Positions 1-8,586 are shown, counted from the stretch's first letter. The stretch: DNA of 64,000 nucleotides from Dehalococcoidia bacterium (GCA_030649945.1 JAUSFE010000032.1:62001-126000); one strand, 5' to 3'. Program-made: numbers and translations. The notes: generated by a model from the sequence alone, not told the origin.

Positions 1-210
1 GAATGGATGAGCGGACAGGCGATGGCGCAGTGGGGACACTAACGCCAGATAGTGAGAACCGGCTGCGGTGGCAGGCTTGATTGGACGCCAGCATGAGATG
101 TAGACGCACTTTGATACTAGACGTGCGGCCGCCTGCCCACCAGTGCCAAATGGTCTGTTGTCCTCCTCGGGTCCGCTGCAGCGCGGGATGTCTTGTTGCG
201 TCTGCATCAC

Positions 211-1065
211 TTATGGCTCCACTAGATGCGCTGTAGGGCTCCGGCCCTCCAGAATGTCTTCCATGCGGGCACGCACCCTCTCCTTCGTCTCCTCGTGCGT
301 AATGACGTAGAACGTCTCGTCTTGGATCGCCGTCAAAACCGCGTCAGCCACCTGTTCCGGAGGTAGGCCTTTGGCCAGCGTGGCACGGAACGCCTGCTCC
401 ATCGCCTGCATCTGCTGAACTGCCGCCCCGGAGTCATCGTCGTTGCGTAACGGCGCCGGCCGGTTCCGCTGCGACTCGCCGATGCGTGTGTTCACCACCG
501 CCGGACAGAGCACGGACACCTTCACCTTGGAGCCGGTGAGAGACAGCTCCTGGTACAGCGTCTCAGAGAGCGCGACCACCGCGTGCTTGCTGGCGCAGTA
601 CATGCCGAGCCAGGGGCGCGTGTGCAACCCGGCCCCCGAGGCGGTGTTCACTACGTGGCACTCCTCCCCCTGCGCGATCATGATGGGGACGAACACTCTT
701 ACGCCGTGGATTACGCCCCACAGGTTGACGCCCAGAACCCACTCCCAGTCCTTCACCGTCTGCTGCCAGATCACGCCGCCCACACCCACGCCGGCGTTGT
801 TGCAGAGGACATGCACTCCCCCGAAAGTTTCAACGGTGAATTTCGCCAGCGCCTCCACGTCATCGCCGCGGGATACATCCGTTCGCTTAGAAGCGACGGT
901 TGCCCCCTTTGCCTTCATCTCGCTCTCGGCGCGGTCCAGGGCCTGCTGCTCAACGTCCGCCAGCACCACCTTCATCCCTGCGGACGCGAAGCGCTCGGCC
1001 ATCGCCCGGCCAATGCCGCTTGCACCCCCGGTTACCACCGCTACCTTGCCCTTGAGCTCCTTCAC
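211..1065 (-). CDS. Short-chain dehydrogenase/reductase (SDR)
   Basis: This 284-residue protein is a classical SDR, an NAD(P)(H)-dependent oxidoreductase of the cytoplasm; its substrate cannot be read from the sequence. The cofactor motif TGGASGIG lies near residue 12, the NNAG motif near residue 90, and the active-site YCASK near residue 158, with an upstream Ser in the NTASGAG segment. The start is GTG, preceded by a strong GAGGAGGG ribosome-binding site. It is the last gene of a minus-strand run with a second SDR and a ThDP enzyme, so all three may act in one pathway. Family assignment is secure; the pathway is unknown. Confidence 0.9.
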   Translation of the reverse strand: MKELKGKVAVVTGGASGIGRAMAERFASAGMKVVLADVEQQALDRAESEMKAKGATVASKRTDVSRGDDVEALAKFTVETFGGVHVLCNNAGVGVGGVIWQQTVKDWEWVLGVNLWGVIHGVRVFVPIMIAQGEECHVVNTASGAGLHTRPWLGMYCASKHAVVALSETLYQELSLTGSKVKVSVLCPAVVNTRIGESQRNRPAPLRNDDDSGAAVQQMQAMEQAFRATLAKGLPPEQVADAVLTAIQDETFYVITHEETKERVRARMEDILEGRSPTAHLVEP

Positions 1066-1105
1066 TCCGCCCTCCTCGTCAGACTCAGGTTCCCTGATCT
1101 CACCG

Positions 1106-1897
1106 TCACATCGCCTGCATGGGCGGCGCTACCAGCCGGCACGGCTGGCCATACTGGATCGCCATCACCTCCCCGGCGAGCGATTCGTCGCGGACCAACT
1201 CCAGGACCGCTTCAGCCACCTCGGAAGGGGGGATCATCGGGATCTGCCCCAGGATCTTCTCCCACCTGCCGCGCTCCTCCGCCGGCATGGAAGCCAGACG
1301 CCTGCGCGGGAGTGGCGTATCCACGAAGCCGGGGCAGATGCAGTTGACGCGGATATTTGACTCGTCCTTCAAGAACACGAGCGCCCGTGTCAGCCCAACG
1401 ACACCGTGTTTCGTGGCGGCGTAGATTGGGTCCGCGCTGTAGGCAATGAGCCCAGCGAGAGAGGCGCTGTTTATGATGACGCCACCGCCGTTGCGCCGCA
1501 TCACCGGAATCGCGGCCTGTGTCCCGCCGATCACGGCCGATAGGTTCACATCGATAATCTTGATCCAGCGTTCGCGGGGCGACTGAGGGAACGGCGGCCA
1601 GCCCGCGTTAATGCCGGCGTTGTTGTGCAGGACGTCCAGCCGCCCGAACGTCTCTTCCGCAAAGGCGACCATGCGTTCAAGGTCTTCCCAGTTAGTGACG
1701 TCCGTGTGCACGAACGCCGCTTTACCGCCCGCTTCCTCTACCAGGCGTAGCGTCTTCTGCCCACCTTCGTCGTCGATGTCCGCGATGACAACGGCGGCGC
1801 CAGCGTTCGCCAGCGCGATGGCCGTGGCGCGGCCGATCCCGGAACCGGCGCCGGTCACCAGCGCGACCTTTCCCTTGAGATCCTTCACTTCCGGCAT
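1106..1897 (-). CDS. Short-chain dehydrogenase/reductase (SDR)
   Basis: A second classical SDR of 263 residues. TGAGSGIG at about residues 16-23 binds the nucleotide, NNAG follows near residue 92, and the catalytic segment is NSASLAG followed by YAATK. Its ATG overlaps the stop codon of the upstream ThDP-enzyme gene by one base (TAATG), so the two are probably translationally coupled. The C-terminal part resembles the SDR at 56593-57393, including a VRDESLAGEVM-like segment, so the two may share ancestry. Likely role: oxidation or reduction of an alcohol or ketone linked to the product of the neighbouring ThDP enzyme (inference). Confidence 0.9.
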   Translation of the reverse strand: MPEVKDLKGKVALVTGAGSGIGRATAIALANAGAAVVIADIDDEGGQKTLRLVEEAGGKAAFVHTDVTNWEDLERMVAFAEETFGRLDVLHNNAGINAGWPPFPQSPRERWIKIIDVNLSAVIGGTQAAIPVMRRNGGGVIINSASLAGLIAYSADPIYAATKHGVVGLTRALVFLKDESNIRVNCICPGFVDTPLPRRRLASMPAEERGRWEKILGQIPMIPPSEVAEAVLELVRDESLAGEVMAIQYGQPCRLVAPPMQAM

Positions 1898-3621
1898 TAT
1901 TTCCGGGCGCCGGATCGCGCGGCCGCCCAGAGCGCCAGCCCGGGCGGGTTCACGTTTTCCTCTGGATCCACGACTGCGTGTATCACCGCGGGTTTGCCGC
2001 TGGCCAGGGAGCGCTGTAGGGCTCCGCTCAGATCAACAGCCCGGTCCGCGTACTCGCCGTGGCAGCCCATCGCCATCGCGACCCGGTCGTATCTCACCGG
2101 CGCGTGTTCGCTGCCAAACCATTCGGCCTCGCGGCCCCACACGCGCCGCTGCGCGCTCTTCTCCATGCCGTATGCTCCATCCACCGCGACGATGCAGATG
2201 ATCGGCAGTTGGTAGCGCGCCGCCGTCTCCAGCTCCTGCATGTTGAACCGAAAGGCGCTATCCCCACTCACGCAAAATACCGAACGGCCGGGCGCTGCGA
2301 GCTTCGCGCCGATCGCAAACGGTAGTCCGGTTCCCAGGTGCCCGGCATTGGACGTCCAGAGCATGGAGCGCTGCTCTCGTACCTGCAGGTAGTGCGCCGC
2401 CCAGACGCAGGTGTTGCCGCCGTCAAGCGTGGCGATGGCGTCTGGCGGGAAGAATTCGTTCGCCGCCATGAAGATCTGGCCGGGAATCATCGGCTTCCTT
2501 GTCATGTCTGCGACTCGGGAATTCATCTCGTCGCGCCACTTCTGATCCACGGCCCGGACTGTCGCCATCTGCTCCCACCCCTGGCGCGGGGGCGTCAGCT
2601 CCTTGACGGCATTCAGCAGTTGGCCCAACACCACCTTCGCGTCGCCAACGAGCGGCACCGCTACCGGCCGGTTGAGCCCGATGTTCCGCGCGTCGGCGTC
2701 CACCTGGATGACCTGTTGCCGCCTCGCGTCGCTCCAGACCGGCGGGCGGCCCCAGAAGTCCAGCTCGCCGAAGCGCGTGCCGGCAGCCAGGACCACATCC
2801 GCCATGTTCTTGACCATGGCCGAAGCGGGCGACACCGGCTGTGTGACCAGCGGATGTCCATCCGGTACAATGCCTCTCGATCCGGCGCCCGTCGTCACCG
2901 GGCAGCCCAGGTACTCGGCGAGTGCGCAGGCTTCTTCTCCCGCGCCGGACCGCTGCGTGCCGCCGCCACAGTGGATGAGCGGAAGAGCGGCGTCTGTGAG
3001 CATCTGGGCCGCGCGCCGGACCAGCGCCGGGTCAGCGGGCTGGCGGGTCACGGAAGGATACTCTTCGCTACTCCACACCGCCGCGCTGTCCGTTTCCCCG
3101 CGCTGCATCAGCAGGTCCTCTGGCACCTCAATATGCACGGGCCCGGGACGCCCGGACTTCGCGACCCGGAACGCGTGGCGGACGATGTCCGGGATCCGCC
3201 ACCATTGATTCACCTGAGCTTGCCACTTGACCGCCGGCCTGAAGTACGCCTGCTGGTCAAGAACCTGCATGCCGCCCATGTGAGGGTAAGCGATGTCTGA
3301 GCGGCGCGTGGTGGTGATCGCCACCACAGGACTGCCCTCGTCTTGGGCGCAGAGGATGCCGGAGATCAGGTTTGCGGCGCCCGGCCCGGCGCAGGCCATC
3401 ACCACGGCGGGTTCGCCCGTCACGCGCGTCATGGCATCGGCGGCGTGAGCGCCGGCGGCCTCATGGTCTGGTACCAGTAAGCGCATCCCCAGCTCCCCGC
3501 CCAGCCGCTCCAGCGCCTCTAAGAAGATCATATAGGTACCGTCAGGGATCGCCCAGACATCGCGCACACCCTCGGCGTGCAGGCTCCTTACCAGGAGTTC
3601 TCCGCCTGTAATCTCGCCCAT
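1897..3621 (-). CDS. Thiamine diphosphate-dependent enzyme, acetolactate synthase/benzoylformate decarboxylase-like
   Basis: This 574-residue protein has the three-domain layout of the POX/acetolactate synthase family: an N-terminal pyrimidine-binding domain, a central domain and a C-terminal diphosphate-binding domain. The conserved activating Glu is in VPDHEAAGAHAADA near residue 53. The Mg/ThDP motif starts with GDSAF near residue 465 and ends in VDGAYG, where the family usually has GDG and NN, so the metal-binding ligands differ slightly. Substrate is unresolved; 2-oxo acid decarboxylation or carboligation is the family chemistry. It lies upstream of two SDRs and downstream of formate dehydrogenase on the same strand, which suggests a C1- or oxoacid-linked pathway (inference). 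Confidence 0.85.
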   Translation of the reverse strand: MGEITGGELLVRSLHAEGVRDVWAIPDGTYMIFLEALERLGGELGMRLLVPDHEAAGAHAADAMTRVTGEPAVVMACAGPGAANLISGILCAQDEGSPVVAITTTRRSDIAYPHMGGMQVLDQQAYFRPAVKWQAQVNQWWRIPDIVRHAFRVAKSGRPGPVHIEVPEDLLMQRGETDSAAVWSSEEYPSVTRQPADPALVRRAAQMLTDAALPLIHCGGGTQRSGAGEEACALAEYLGCPVTTGAGSRGIVPDGHPLVTQPVSPASAMVKNMADVVLAAGTRFGELDFWGRPPVWSDARRQQVIQVDADARNIGLNRPVAVPLVGDAKVVLGQLLNAVKELTPPRQGWEQMATVRAVDQKWRDEMNSRVADMTRKPMIPGQIFMAANEFFPPDAIATLDGGNTCVWAAHYLQVREQRSMLWTSNAGHLGTGLPFAIGAKLAAPGRSVFCVSGDSAFRFNMQELETAARYQLPIICIVAVDGAYGMEKSAQRRVWGREAEWFGSEHAPVRYDRVAMAMGCHGEYADRAVDLSGALQRSLASGKPAVIHAVVDPEENVNPPGLALWAAARSGARK

Positions 3622-3897
3622 CTATTCAACCTCGAATTACGAATTCGGGCCGGCCAACACCCCGGCGCACAAGTGCACTATACATCGCGCCTTGCAAAGG
3701 CACGCCATCCGGCGGAGGGCACGAACTTGTGGCGGCGCTTGACGGACGCGTCCGCGGGCCCCAGCGCCCACGGTCGTCCGTCGGCGCGGGTCATCGATGT
3801 CGCGAACCCGGAAGGCGACACTAACAAACCGTAGTGTCGCACGGCGCTGGAGGTAATTCTGCTTGTTGTCGATTCGAGATCACCGGCTGACCGACCG

Positions 3898-5106
3898 TCA
3901 CTTCGTCTGCTGCCTGAACCGCTCGGCTTCATCGGATCCGCCGGTAGCGTTGCCGGCGCTGTAAGAATGAGCGCCGGCGCCCGCCAGCTTTCCCTTGTCG
4001 ACGATCAGATACTCCTCGCGAATGGGGCGGCCGTCGAACCAGCACTCCAGAATCTCTCGGACGCCGGCCGCATAACGAGCCTGCGCCGATAGCGACGTTC
4101 CGGACACGTGGGGCGTCATTCCGTGATGAGGCATCGTCCGCCAGGGGTGGTCTCGCGGCGCCGGCTGGGGAAACCAGACATCGCCGGCGTAGCCGGCTAG
4201 CTGCCCGCTTTGGAGCGCTCTGACGACTGCATCCCGGTCACAAATCTTGCCGCGCGCGGTGTTCACCAGGTATGAGCCTCGCTTCATCTTGCCGATCATG
4301 GCGTCGTTGAACATGTGCTCAGTCTCGGGATGAAGCGGAGCGTTGATCGTGACGACGTCGCAGACGCGCACCATCGACTCGGCGTCCGGGTGGAAAGTCA
4401 CGTCAAGGTCGCGCTCGACGCTTTCGGGAAGCCGGTGCCGGTCCGTATAGTGCAGCTTGACTCCGAACGGCTTGAGCCGCCGCAAGACCGCCGTCCCGAT
4501 CCGGCCCGCGGCGACGGTTCCCACGTCCATACCTTCCAGATCGTACGAGCGGGAGACGCAGTCGGCGATATTCCAGCCTCCGTTGACGACCCACTGATAG
4601 GACGGGATGTAGTTCCTTACGAGCGAGAGAATCAGCATCACGACGTGCTCGCTCACGCTGATGCTGTTCGAGTAAGTTACCTCGGCAACAGTCAGGCCGT
4701 GCTCACTCGCGGCCTGCAGGTCGACGTGATCCGAGCCAATCCCGGCGGTCACGGCCAGCTTGAGCCTCGGGGCCTTCGCGATGCGCGCGGCAGTCAGGTA
4801 AGCCGGCCAGAAGGGCTGTGAAATGACGATGTCCGCGCCGGGCAGCTCCCGCTCGAAGACGCTGTCGGCGCCGTCCTTGTCGGACGTCACTATGAAGGTG
4901 TGGCCGAGCCCGGCGAGAAACTCGCGCAGCCCCAGTTCGCCGGACACGCTCCCTAGAAGCTCGCCCGGTCTGAAGTCGATCGCGCTGGGCGTCGGTAGCG
5001 TCTGTCCGCTGGGGTAGCCGTCCAGGGTTGGTATGTCATCGCGTGCGTAAGACTTCGGGAAGCCATCAACCGGATCGTCGTAGAGCACGCAGAGAATCTT
5101 CGCCAC
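3898..5106 (-). CDS. fdh: NAD-dependent formate dehydrogenase
   Basis: This D-2-hydroxyacid-dehydrogenase-fold enzyme oxidises formate to CO2 and makes NADH in the cytoplasm. The N-terminus (AKILCVLYDDPVDG) closely matches the well-studied methylotroph enzyme. Every diagnostic residue is present with this start: Asn147 in SNSIS, the NAD loop AAGRIG followed by Asp222 in YTDRHR, Arg285 in TARGK, Gln314 in WFPQP and His333 in TPHVSG. The GTG at 5106 is preferred over the GTG nine bases upstream: it gives the family N-terminus and sits 8 nt after AAAGGAG, whereas the upstream GTG abuts that site. Length (402 residues) is typical. The high similarity to methylotroph enzymes may indicate transfer. 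Confidence 0.95.
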   Translation of the reverse strand: MAKILCVLYDDPVDGFPKSYARDDIPTLDGYPSGQTLPTPSAIDFRPGELLGSVSGELGLREFLAGLGHTFIVTSDKDGADSVFERELPGADIVISQPFWPAYLTAARIAKAPRLKLAVTAGIGSDHVDLQAASEHGLTVAEVTYSNSISVSEHVVMLILSLVRNYIPSYQWVVNGGWNIADCVSRSYDLEGMDVGTVAAGRIGTAVLRRLKPFGVKLHYTDRHRLPESVERDLDVTFHPDAESMVRVCDVVTINAPLHPETEHMFNDAMIGKMKRGSYLVNTARGKICDRDAVVRALQSGQLAGYAGDVWFPQPAPRDHPWRTMPHHGMTPHVSGTSLSAQARYAAGVREILECWFDGRPIREEYLIVDKGKLAGAGAHSYSAGNATGGSDEAERFRQQTK

Positions 5107-5385
5107 TTTGGTCACTCCTTTGGTCTGCTGTGCGCGGAGTCTATGCCCCGGATCAGACGGCTGTCAATCGGATAGCACCTCGAACGATAGGGTGCTATGC
5201 GTCCTCGTCGACGACGCGACGAGACGGCCGCCGTGACATATCAATAAGCCTGCGTAGTGTGCGCTTAGGCGCCTGCTCTTCCCTGTGCAGCCTCCCTCCA
5301 ATGCCTCGACGCGAGCGCTCAGCTCACCGACCACAAGCGCCATTTCCGCGGCGGCGTACGGCGCGTCGGCAAGCTGTGTGATGAA

Positions 5386-6420
5386 TCAGGCTCTCGCTGC
5401 GCGCAATGGGGCGCTCACCTGATGGAGATACTGGAGGATCTCTCTGTTGGACTGCAGCGCGCTACTTTCTCGATAGGGTATGGAACGCTCCTCGCAGAAC
5501 GCTCTGACGATGATCTGAGCCTTCTTCAAGTTATTCCTCGGCATGCTGGGGAATAGATGGTGTTCGATCTGGTAGTTAAGTCCGCCGTACCAGAAGTCCG
5601 TCAGGGGGTGAGCCTTGACATCTCGACTGGTCAAGACCTGGCGGCGCACGAAGTCGAGTTGGCTATCGCTGTCCAGAATCGGCATCCCTTTGTGGTTGGG
5701 GGCGAAGACGGAGCCCGTGTACAGGCCAAACAGGGCCTGATGGACCAAGATAAACAGGAGCGCCTGCCCGACGCTGAGCGCGTAGAAGACCAGGCCAAGA
5801 TACAGGACGACGTGAAGCACCATCAGCGACGCCTCGACCACTCGATGTCTCGCTTCGGCCCGCAGGAGATACTGCACGCTGGCGGTCCGAATGCCAATCC
5901 CTTCCAAGAGCAGAATCGGGAAGAAGTAGAAACTTTGGTATGCAACGAGAAATCGCAGTAATCCTCGCTTGCTCTGGGCCTGCTCTTCGGAAAATGCGAA
6001 TATCGGCAGGGCCGTGTGAGGGTCGAGGTCCAGGTCGTTAGGATTGGAGTGATGCTGGTTGTGCGTATCGATCCACCAACTCCGGCTGAGGCCGAGCAAC
6101 AGGCTGGGCATCAAGCCAAACAAGTCGTTCCTGGGAGCCCCGTTAAAGATCTGTCTATGCCCGGCGTCGTGCCCCAGGAATCCTATCTGGGTGAACACGA
6201 ATGCCAAGAATGCGGCGTTGAGGAGCTGCAGCCAGAAGTTCCCCACGACGAGCAGAAACGCCAGGCTCGCGGCCAGTAAGGTTAGCCTGAGGACTGCATT
6301 GAAGACGTAGTATGCGAGCTGCTTGTCCAACAGCCCCTCTTGCATGATCAAGCGCTTCAGGTCGGCATAGTCATGTTGCTGCAGTTCCGCTTGGAGGGAT
6401 GCAGGCTGTAAAGATCCCAT
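5386..6420 (-). CDS. Membrane fatty acid desaturase
   Basis: An integral-membrane di-iron desaturase that puts a double bond in acyl chains. The three histidine boxes are visible: HDAGH, HNQHH about 40 residues later, and the C-terminal QIEHH (in NYQIEHHLFPSMPRNNL), which is typical of front-end/delta-5/6-like desaturases. Hydrophobic segments precede the first box and lie between boxes two and three. No cytochrome b5 domain is present. The ATG at 6420 (MGSLQPASLQ) is chosen; an in-frame ATG at 6495 would add 25 polar residues without family support. Electron donor and regiospecificity cannot be read. It is the last gene before the proposed island boundary. Confidence 0.88.
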   Translation of the reverse strand: MGSLQPASLQAELQQHDYADLKRLIMQEGLLDKQLAYYVFNAVLRLTLLAASLAFLLVVGNFWLQLLNAAFLAFVFTQIGFLGHDAGHRQIFNGAPRNDLFGLMPSLLLGLSRSWWIDTHNQHHSNPNDLDLDPHTALPIFAFSEEQAQSKRGLLRFLVAYQSFYFFPILLLEGIGIRTASVQYLLRAEARHRVVEASLMVLHVVLYLGLVFYALSVGQALLFILVHQALFGLYTGSVFAPNHKGMPILDSDSQLDFVRRQVLTSRDVKAHPLTDFWYGGLNYQIEHHLFPSMPRNNLKKAQIIVRAFCEERSIPYRESSALQSNREILQYLHQVSAPLRAARA

Positions 6421-6750
6421 GCTCTGACGATCGCGCGTGCGTCCTTTGCGGTCCTTCCCAACCGCGACTGTTCCCGACGCATTGTTGGGCAGCATCTTCT
6501 CGGTGACCGTGGGAGGCCTCCTATCTCAGCTGTCCGGCCGGCGTACCGTCTCTCGGCCAAGCCAGCATGAATTGTGCGGCTTATGCAATCCAGATTGTAC
6601 TGTACTGTTCAGATCGCGAGGCTCGTGCTTGCGAGTTTGGATGTGGACCTCAGTTCGGGAAAGACAGGCGCGGTAATGCCAAAGCCCGCCTTCTCCCCCT
6701 TGTTCCGGGTCCTAGCGGAAGAGGACGGCGGGCTGATCAGTGTTTGCGAA

Positions 6751-6766
6751 TGGCGACCCCGATGGG
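6751..6766 (+). repeat. Direct repeat of the tRNA-Asp 3' end, candidate left attachment site
   Basis: These 16 bases are identical to 41934-41949, the 3' end of the tRNA-Asp gene, in the same orientation. The identity begins exactly at the terminal CCA and stops exactly where the T-loop begins, so it covers CCA, the discriminator, the acceptor strand and the T-stem strand. An integrated element is expected to leave such a displaced 3' fragment at its far end. The 35.2 kb between the copies contains the whole glycan gene set. Confidence 0.6.
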
Positions 6767-7042
6767 GATCAGGGTCGGCAATCACTAGCGCTTCCGCGAT
6801 GGGGCGGACTGCTCCTCGCCCGCCCCCAACCTCCACTCGTTCTGATGCCCGGCAGGGCAGGAAAACCGTCAAAAATCCGGAAGAGCGAGCATCAATTGAG
6901 GCTGATATAAGCACGACCGGGACAGAAGAGAAGCGGCGACCTAGCACGTTCGTTCGTCACCACAGCAGTACCACCTAAAACACGGACGTGGTAAGCATAG
7001 CGTCAAAAGGCGACAGCTCACTTCTCCGTGCGCCTAATTGTC

Positions 7043-7103
7043 ACTAGCTTGCATGGTGTAACAGGCCCGCACAAGCGTGAAAACACGCGAAACTAGCTTG
7101 CAT
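7043..7103 (+). repeat. 12-bp direct repeat pair around a small hairpin
   Basis: The 12-mer ACTAGCTTGCAT occurs at 7043-7054 and again at 7092-7103, 49 bp apart. Between them lies a perfect 5-bp hairpin with an AAAA loop (7075-7088). The pair ends 11 bp before the tRNA-Met-like fragment. Such short direct repeats beside an attachment site could be arm-type integrase sites, but no integrase gene is visible, so this remains a guess. Confidence 0.45.
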
Positions 7104-7114
7104 TCCAGCGCCGC

Positions 7115-7159
7115 TTCATAAGCCCTGTGTCGCTGGTTCGAATCCCGCCCCTGCCACCA
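7115..7159 (+). pseudogene. tRNA-Met(CAT)-like 3' half
   Basis: The segment reads like the 3' part of a tRNA: anticodon loop TTCATAA (7115-7121), 3' strand of the anticodon stem, a five-base variable loop, a T-arm with the classical TTCGAAT loop (one mismatched pair), a seven-base acceptor strand, discriminator A and an encoded CCA ending at 7159. Upstream sequence cannot form the anticodon 5' strand, and there is no D-arm, so similarity starts at the anticodon loop. This is the usual extent of an attachment site in a tRNA. It is not a functional gene. Confidence 0.65.
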
Positions 7160-7200
7160 ACGCTAGCTAACACGGCCCAGGAATGTTCCTGTCCGGAGTG

Positions 7201-7224
7201 GCGGCGCCCTCGAGCCGCTTTTTT
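7201..7224 (+). terminator. Candidate rho-independent terminator
   Basis: GCGGC (7201-7205) pairs with GCCGC (7214-7218) across an 8-nt loop, followed by six T residues. The stem is only 5 bp, so strength is uncertain. It would end transcription coming from the left before the first island gene. Confidence 0.45.
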
Positions 7225-7233
7225 CTTTACCAT

Positions 7234-7255
7234 AACTTATCGCGAACTTATCGCG
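7234..7255 (+). promoter_or_regulatory. Perfect 11-bp tandem repeat upstream of the GH99-like gene
   Basis: The unit AACTTATCGCG occurs twice head-to-tail (7234-7244, 7245-7255), about 90 bp upstream of the GH99-like start codon. The 11-bp period equals that of the SARP-type operators elsewhere in the island, but the boxes are not TTAAC and no -10 hexamer stands at the expected distance. It may be a variant operator or a site for another regulator. Confidence 0.35.
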
Positions 7256-7342
7256 ATCTCCTGAAACCGGTGTAATCCCGCCGGTGCGCGGGTAGTCCTT
7301 CCTAGTGGCAGCGAGATGCAGGAAGGTGACAGGAGGAAGGGT

Positions 7343-8284
7343 ATGACTCACCAGTCAGGAGAAGAGACGCGACACAAAGGCGGCCGTCGGCTGCCTGTGC
7401 GCAGGCTGGCGCTGTCGGCGGGGATCACCGCGGCGGCCCTCCTGGCCGTGGTCTGGAACTCGCCGGCCGGCTCGACGACGGCGTCGACTGACCTGATACC
7501 GCCCATCCGGGCGGCGTTCTACTACCCGTGGTACCCAGAGCACTGGCAGGAGTCACCCCAGTTCAAAGCCGGCCTGGGCGAGTATGACTCCGCTGATCCC
7601 CTGGTCATAGGCAACCACATCGCTCAGATGGAGTTCGCCCACATCGATGCAGGCATCGCCTCCTGGTGGGGCCGCGGTTCGGCGGAGGACAACCGGATAA
7701 TCGCTCTCCTCAATGCCGCGCAGTCTCACGACTTCAAGTGGACGCTTTACTACGAGCATGAGTACTACAGCAGCCCGACAACGACGAAACTGAAGAGCGA
7801 CCTCGACTACATCTTTGATAGCTACGCAAGCCACCCGTCCTATCTGCGGGTGGGCGGAAAGCCGGTGCTCTTCGTGTTCACGGGAAACAACGCTGCATGC
7901 ACACGGCTGAGCGCCTGGTGGAAGGCTAACCAGGGCCGCTTCTACCTGTCGTTCCGGGCCCCGTCCGGCACGGTCATGAACTCTTGCAGGACGCTGGCCG
8001 ACTCCTGGCACGTATACGATCCCTCGAGTTACTGGAGCCGGCTGCCCGGTTACTCGACGACGATTGCGCCGGGCTTCTGGTCCGGCCAGGAATCCTCGCC
8101 ACGGCTGGCCCGAAACATCGACATCTGGAGCTGGGTGGCCATGGGCGCCAAGTACGTCAACGACCCCTGGCAACTGGTGACGACCTGGAATGAGTGGCCT
8201 GAAAGCACTGGAATCGAACCGGACGGCACCCACGGATTCGACTATATCCGGGCGTTGAACAAGTACTGGAGCGAAGGGAAGTAG
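7343..8284 (+). CDS. Secreted GH99-like (WbsX-type) glycoside hydrolase domain protein
   Basis: This 313-residue protein starts with a basic tail and a hydrophobic segment (about residues 20-38), a signal peptide or anchor. The body begins with AAFYYPWYPEHW and ends with TTWNEWPESTGIEPD, the hallmark motifs of the GH99-like/WbsX family, whose characterised members act on alpha-mannosidic glycans; exact activity here is unknown. The ATG at 7343 follows AGGAGGAAGG and is preferred over an ATG 27 bases upstream. It is the first gene inside the island; a second glycosidase-like protein (36842) lies near the other end. Likely role: trimming or releasing the exported glycan (inference). Confidence 0.8.
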   Translation: MTHQSGEETRHKGGRRLPVRRLALSAGITAAALLAVVWNSPAGSTTASTDLIPPIRAAFYYPWYPEHWQESPQFKAGLGEYDSADPLVIGNHIAQMEFAHIDAGIASWWGRGSAEDNRIIALLNAAQSHDFKWTLYYEHEYYSSPTTTKLKSDLDYIFDSYASHPSYLRVGGKPVLFVFTGNNAACTRLSAWWKANQGRFYLSFRAPSGTVMNSCRTLADSWHVYDPSSYWSRLPGYSTTIAPGFWSGQESSPRLARNIDIWSWVAMGAKYVNDPWQLVTTWNEWPESTGIEPDGTHGFDYIRALNKYWSEGK

Positions 8285-8586
8285 GCCAGGGAGAGCGGCC
8301 GCGCGGGCGAGGTGGGTCGCTGCTCCCCCCGAATCCGCTCTGATTATTTGGCAGCGACCGGGAAGCTAACCGCTTCTCAATCGCAACCCCCCGGTAACCA
8401 TCTTACCGGCGGCCTCATTCTTGACCAATCCCGGGCCGATGCCCGAGGGCGACACCTTCCACTCGCCGACCCGGAGTCAGGGCGCGCGTGCAGTGGCAAC
8501 ACATCCCCTGGTAGGTGTCCTGACTGGACGGGCCTGAGCGCCAGTCCCGGCGCCCACAAACGTTCCAAGTTTGAGAGCCAATTGCC
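8285..8586. other. Intergenic region with a 7-bp inverted repeat
   Basis: No gene is supported here. The one clear structure is a perfect palindrome, CCGGTAA at 8391-8397 and TTACCGG at 8403-8409 separated by 5 nt. No T-run follows, so it is more likely an operator or RNA hairpin than a terminator. Confidence 0.35.

Larger units (their letters stand above)
6421..7342. other. Non-coding boundary region holding tRNA-derived fragments and repeats
   Basis: About 0.9 kb separates the desaturase from the first island gene, and I see no convincing gene in it. Short open frames show no recognisable motif and no ribosome-binding site. It contains a copy of the tRNA-Asp 3' end (6751-6766), a 12-bp direct repeat (7043-7054 and 7092-7103), a small hairpin (7075-7088), a tRNA-Met-like 3' half (7115-7159), a candidate terminator (7201-7224) and a perfect 11-bp tandem repeat (7234-7255). 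This mixture is typical of the edge of an integrated element. Confidence 0.6.

Noticed and set aside
6574-6978. Plus-strand frame of 134 codons in the desaturase-GH99 gap.
   Set aside because: No family motif, no ribosome-binding site, and several overlapping frames of equal quality; it also runs across the tRNA-Asp repeat copy.
7075-7088. Hairpin GCGTG-AAAA-CACGC as a terminator.
   Set aside because: Only 5 bp, no T-run after it, and no gene ends nearby on either strand.
6851-7159. Possible tmRNA: GGCAGGG at 6851-6857 can pair with the CCCTGCC of the tRNA-like 3' end at 7149-7155, about 309 nt apart.
   Set aside because: The conserved 5' tmRNA segment (GGATTCGAC-like) and a plausible tag reading frame are missing, and the similarity to an ordinary tRNA starts at the anticodon loop. 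A tRNA-Met 3' fragment explains it better.
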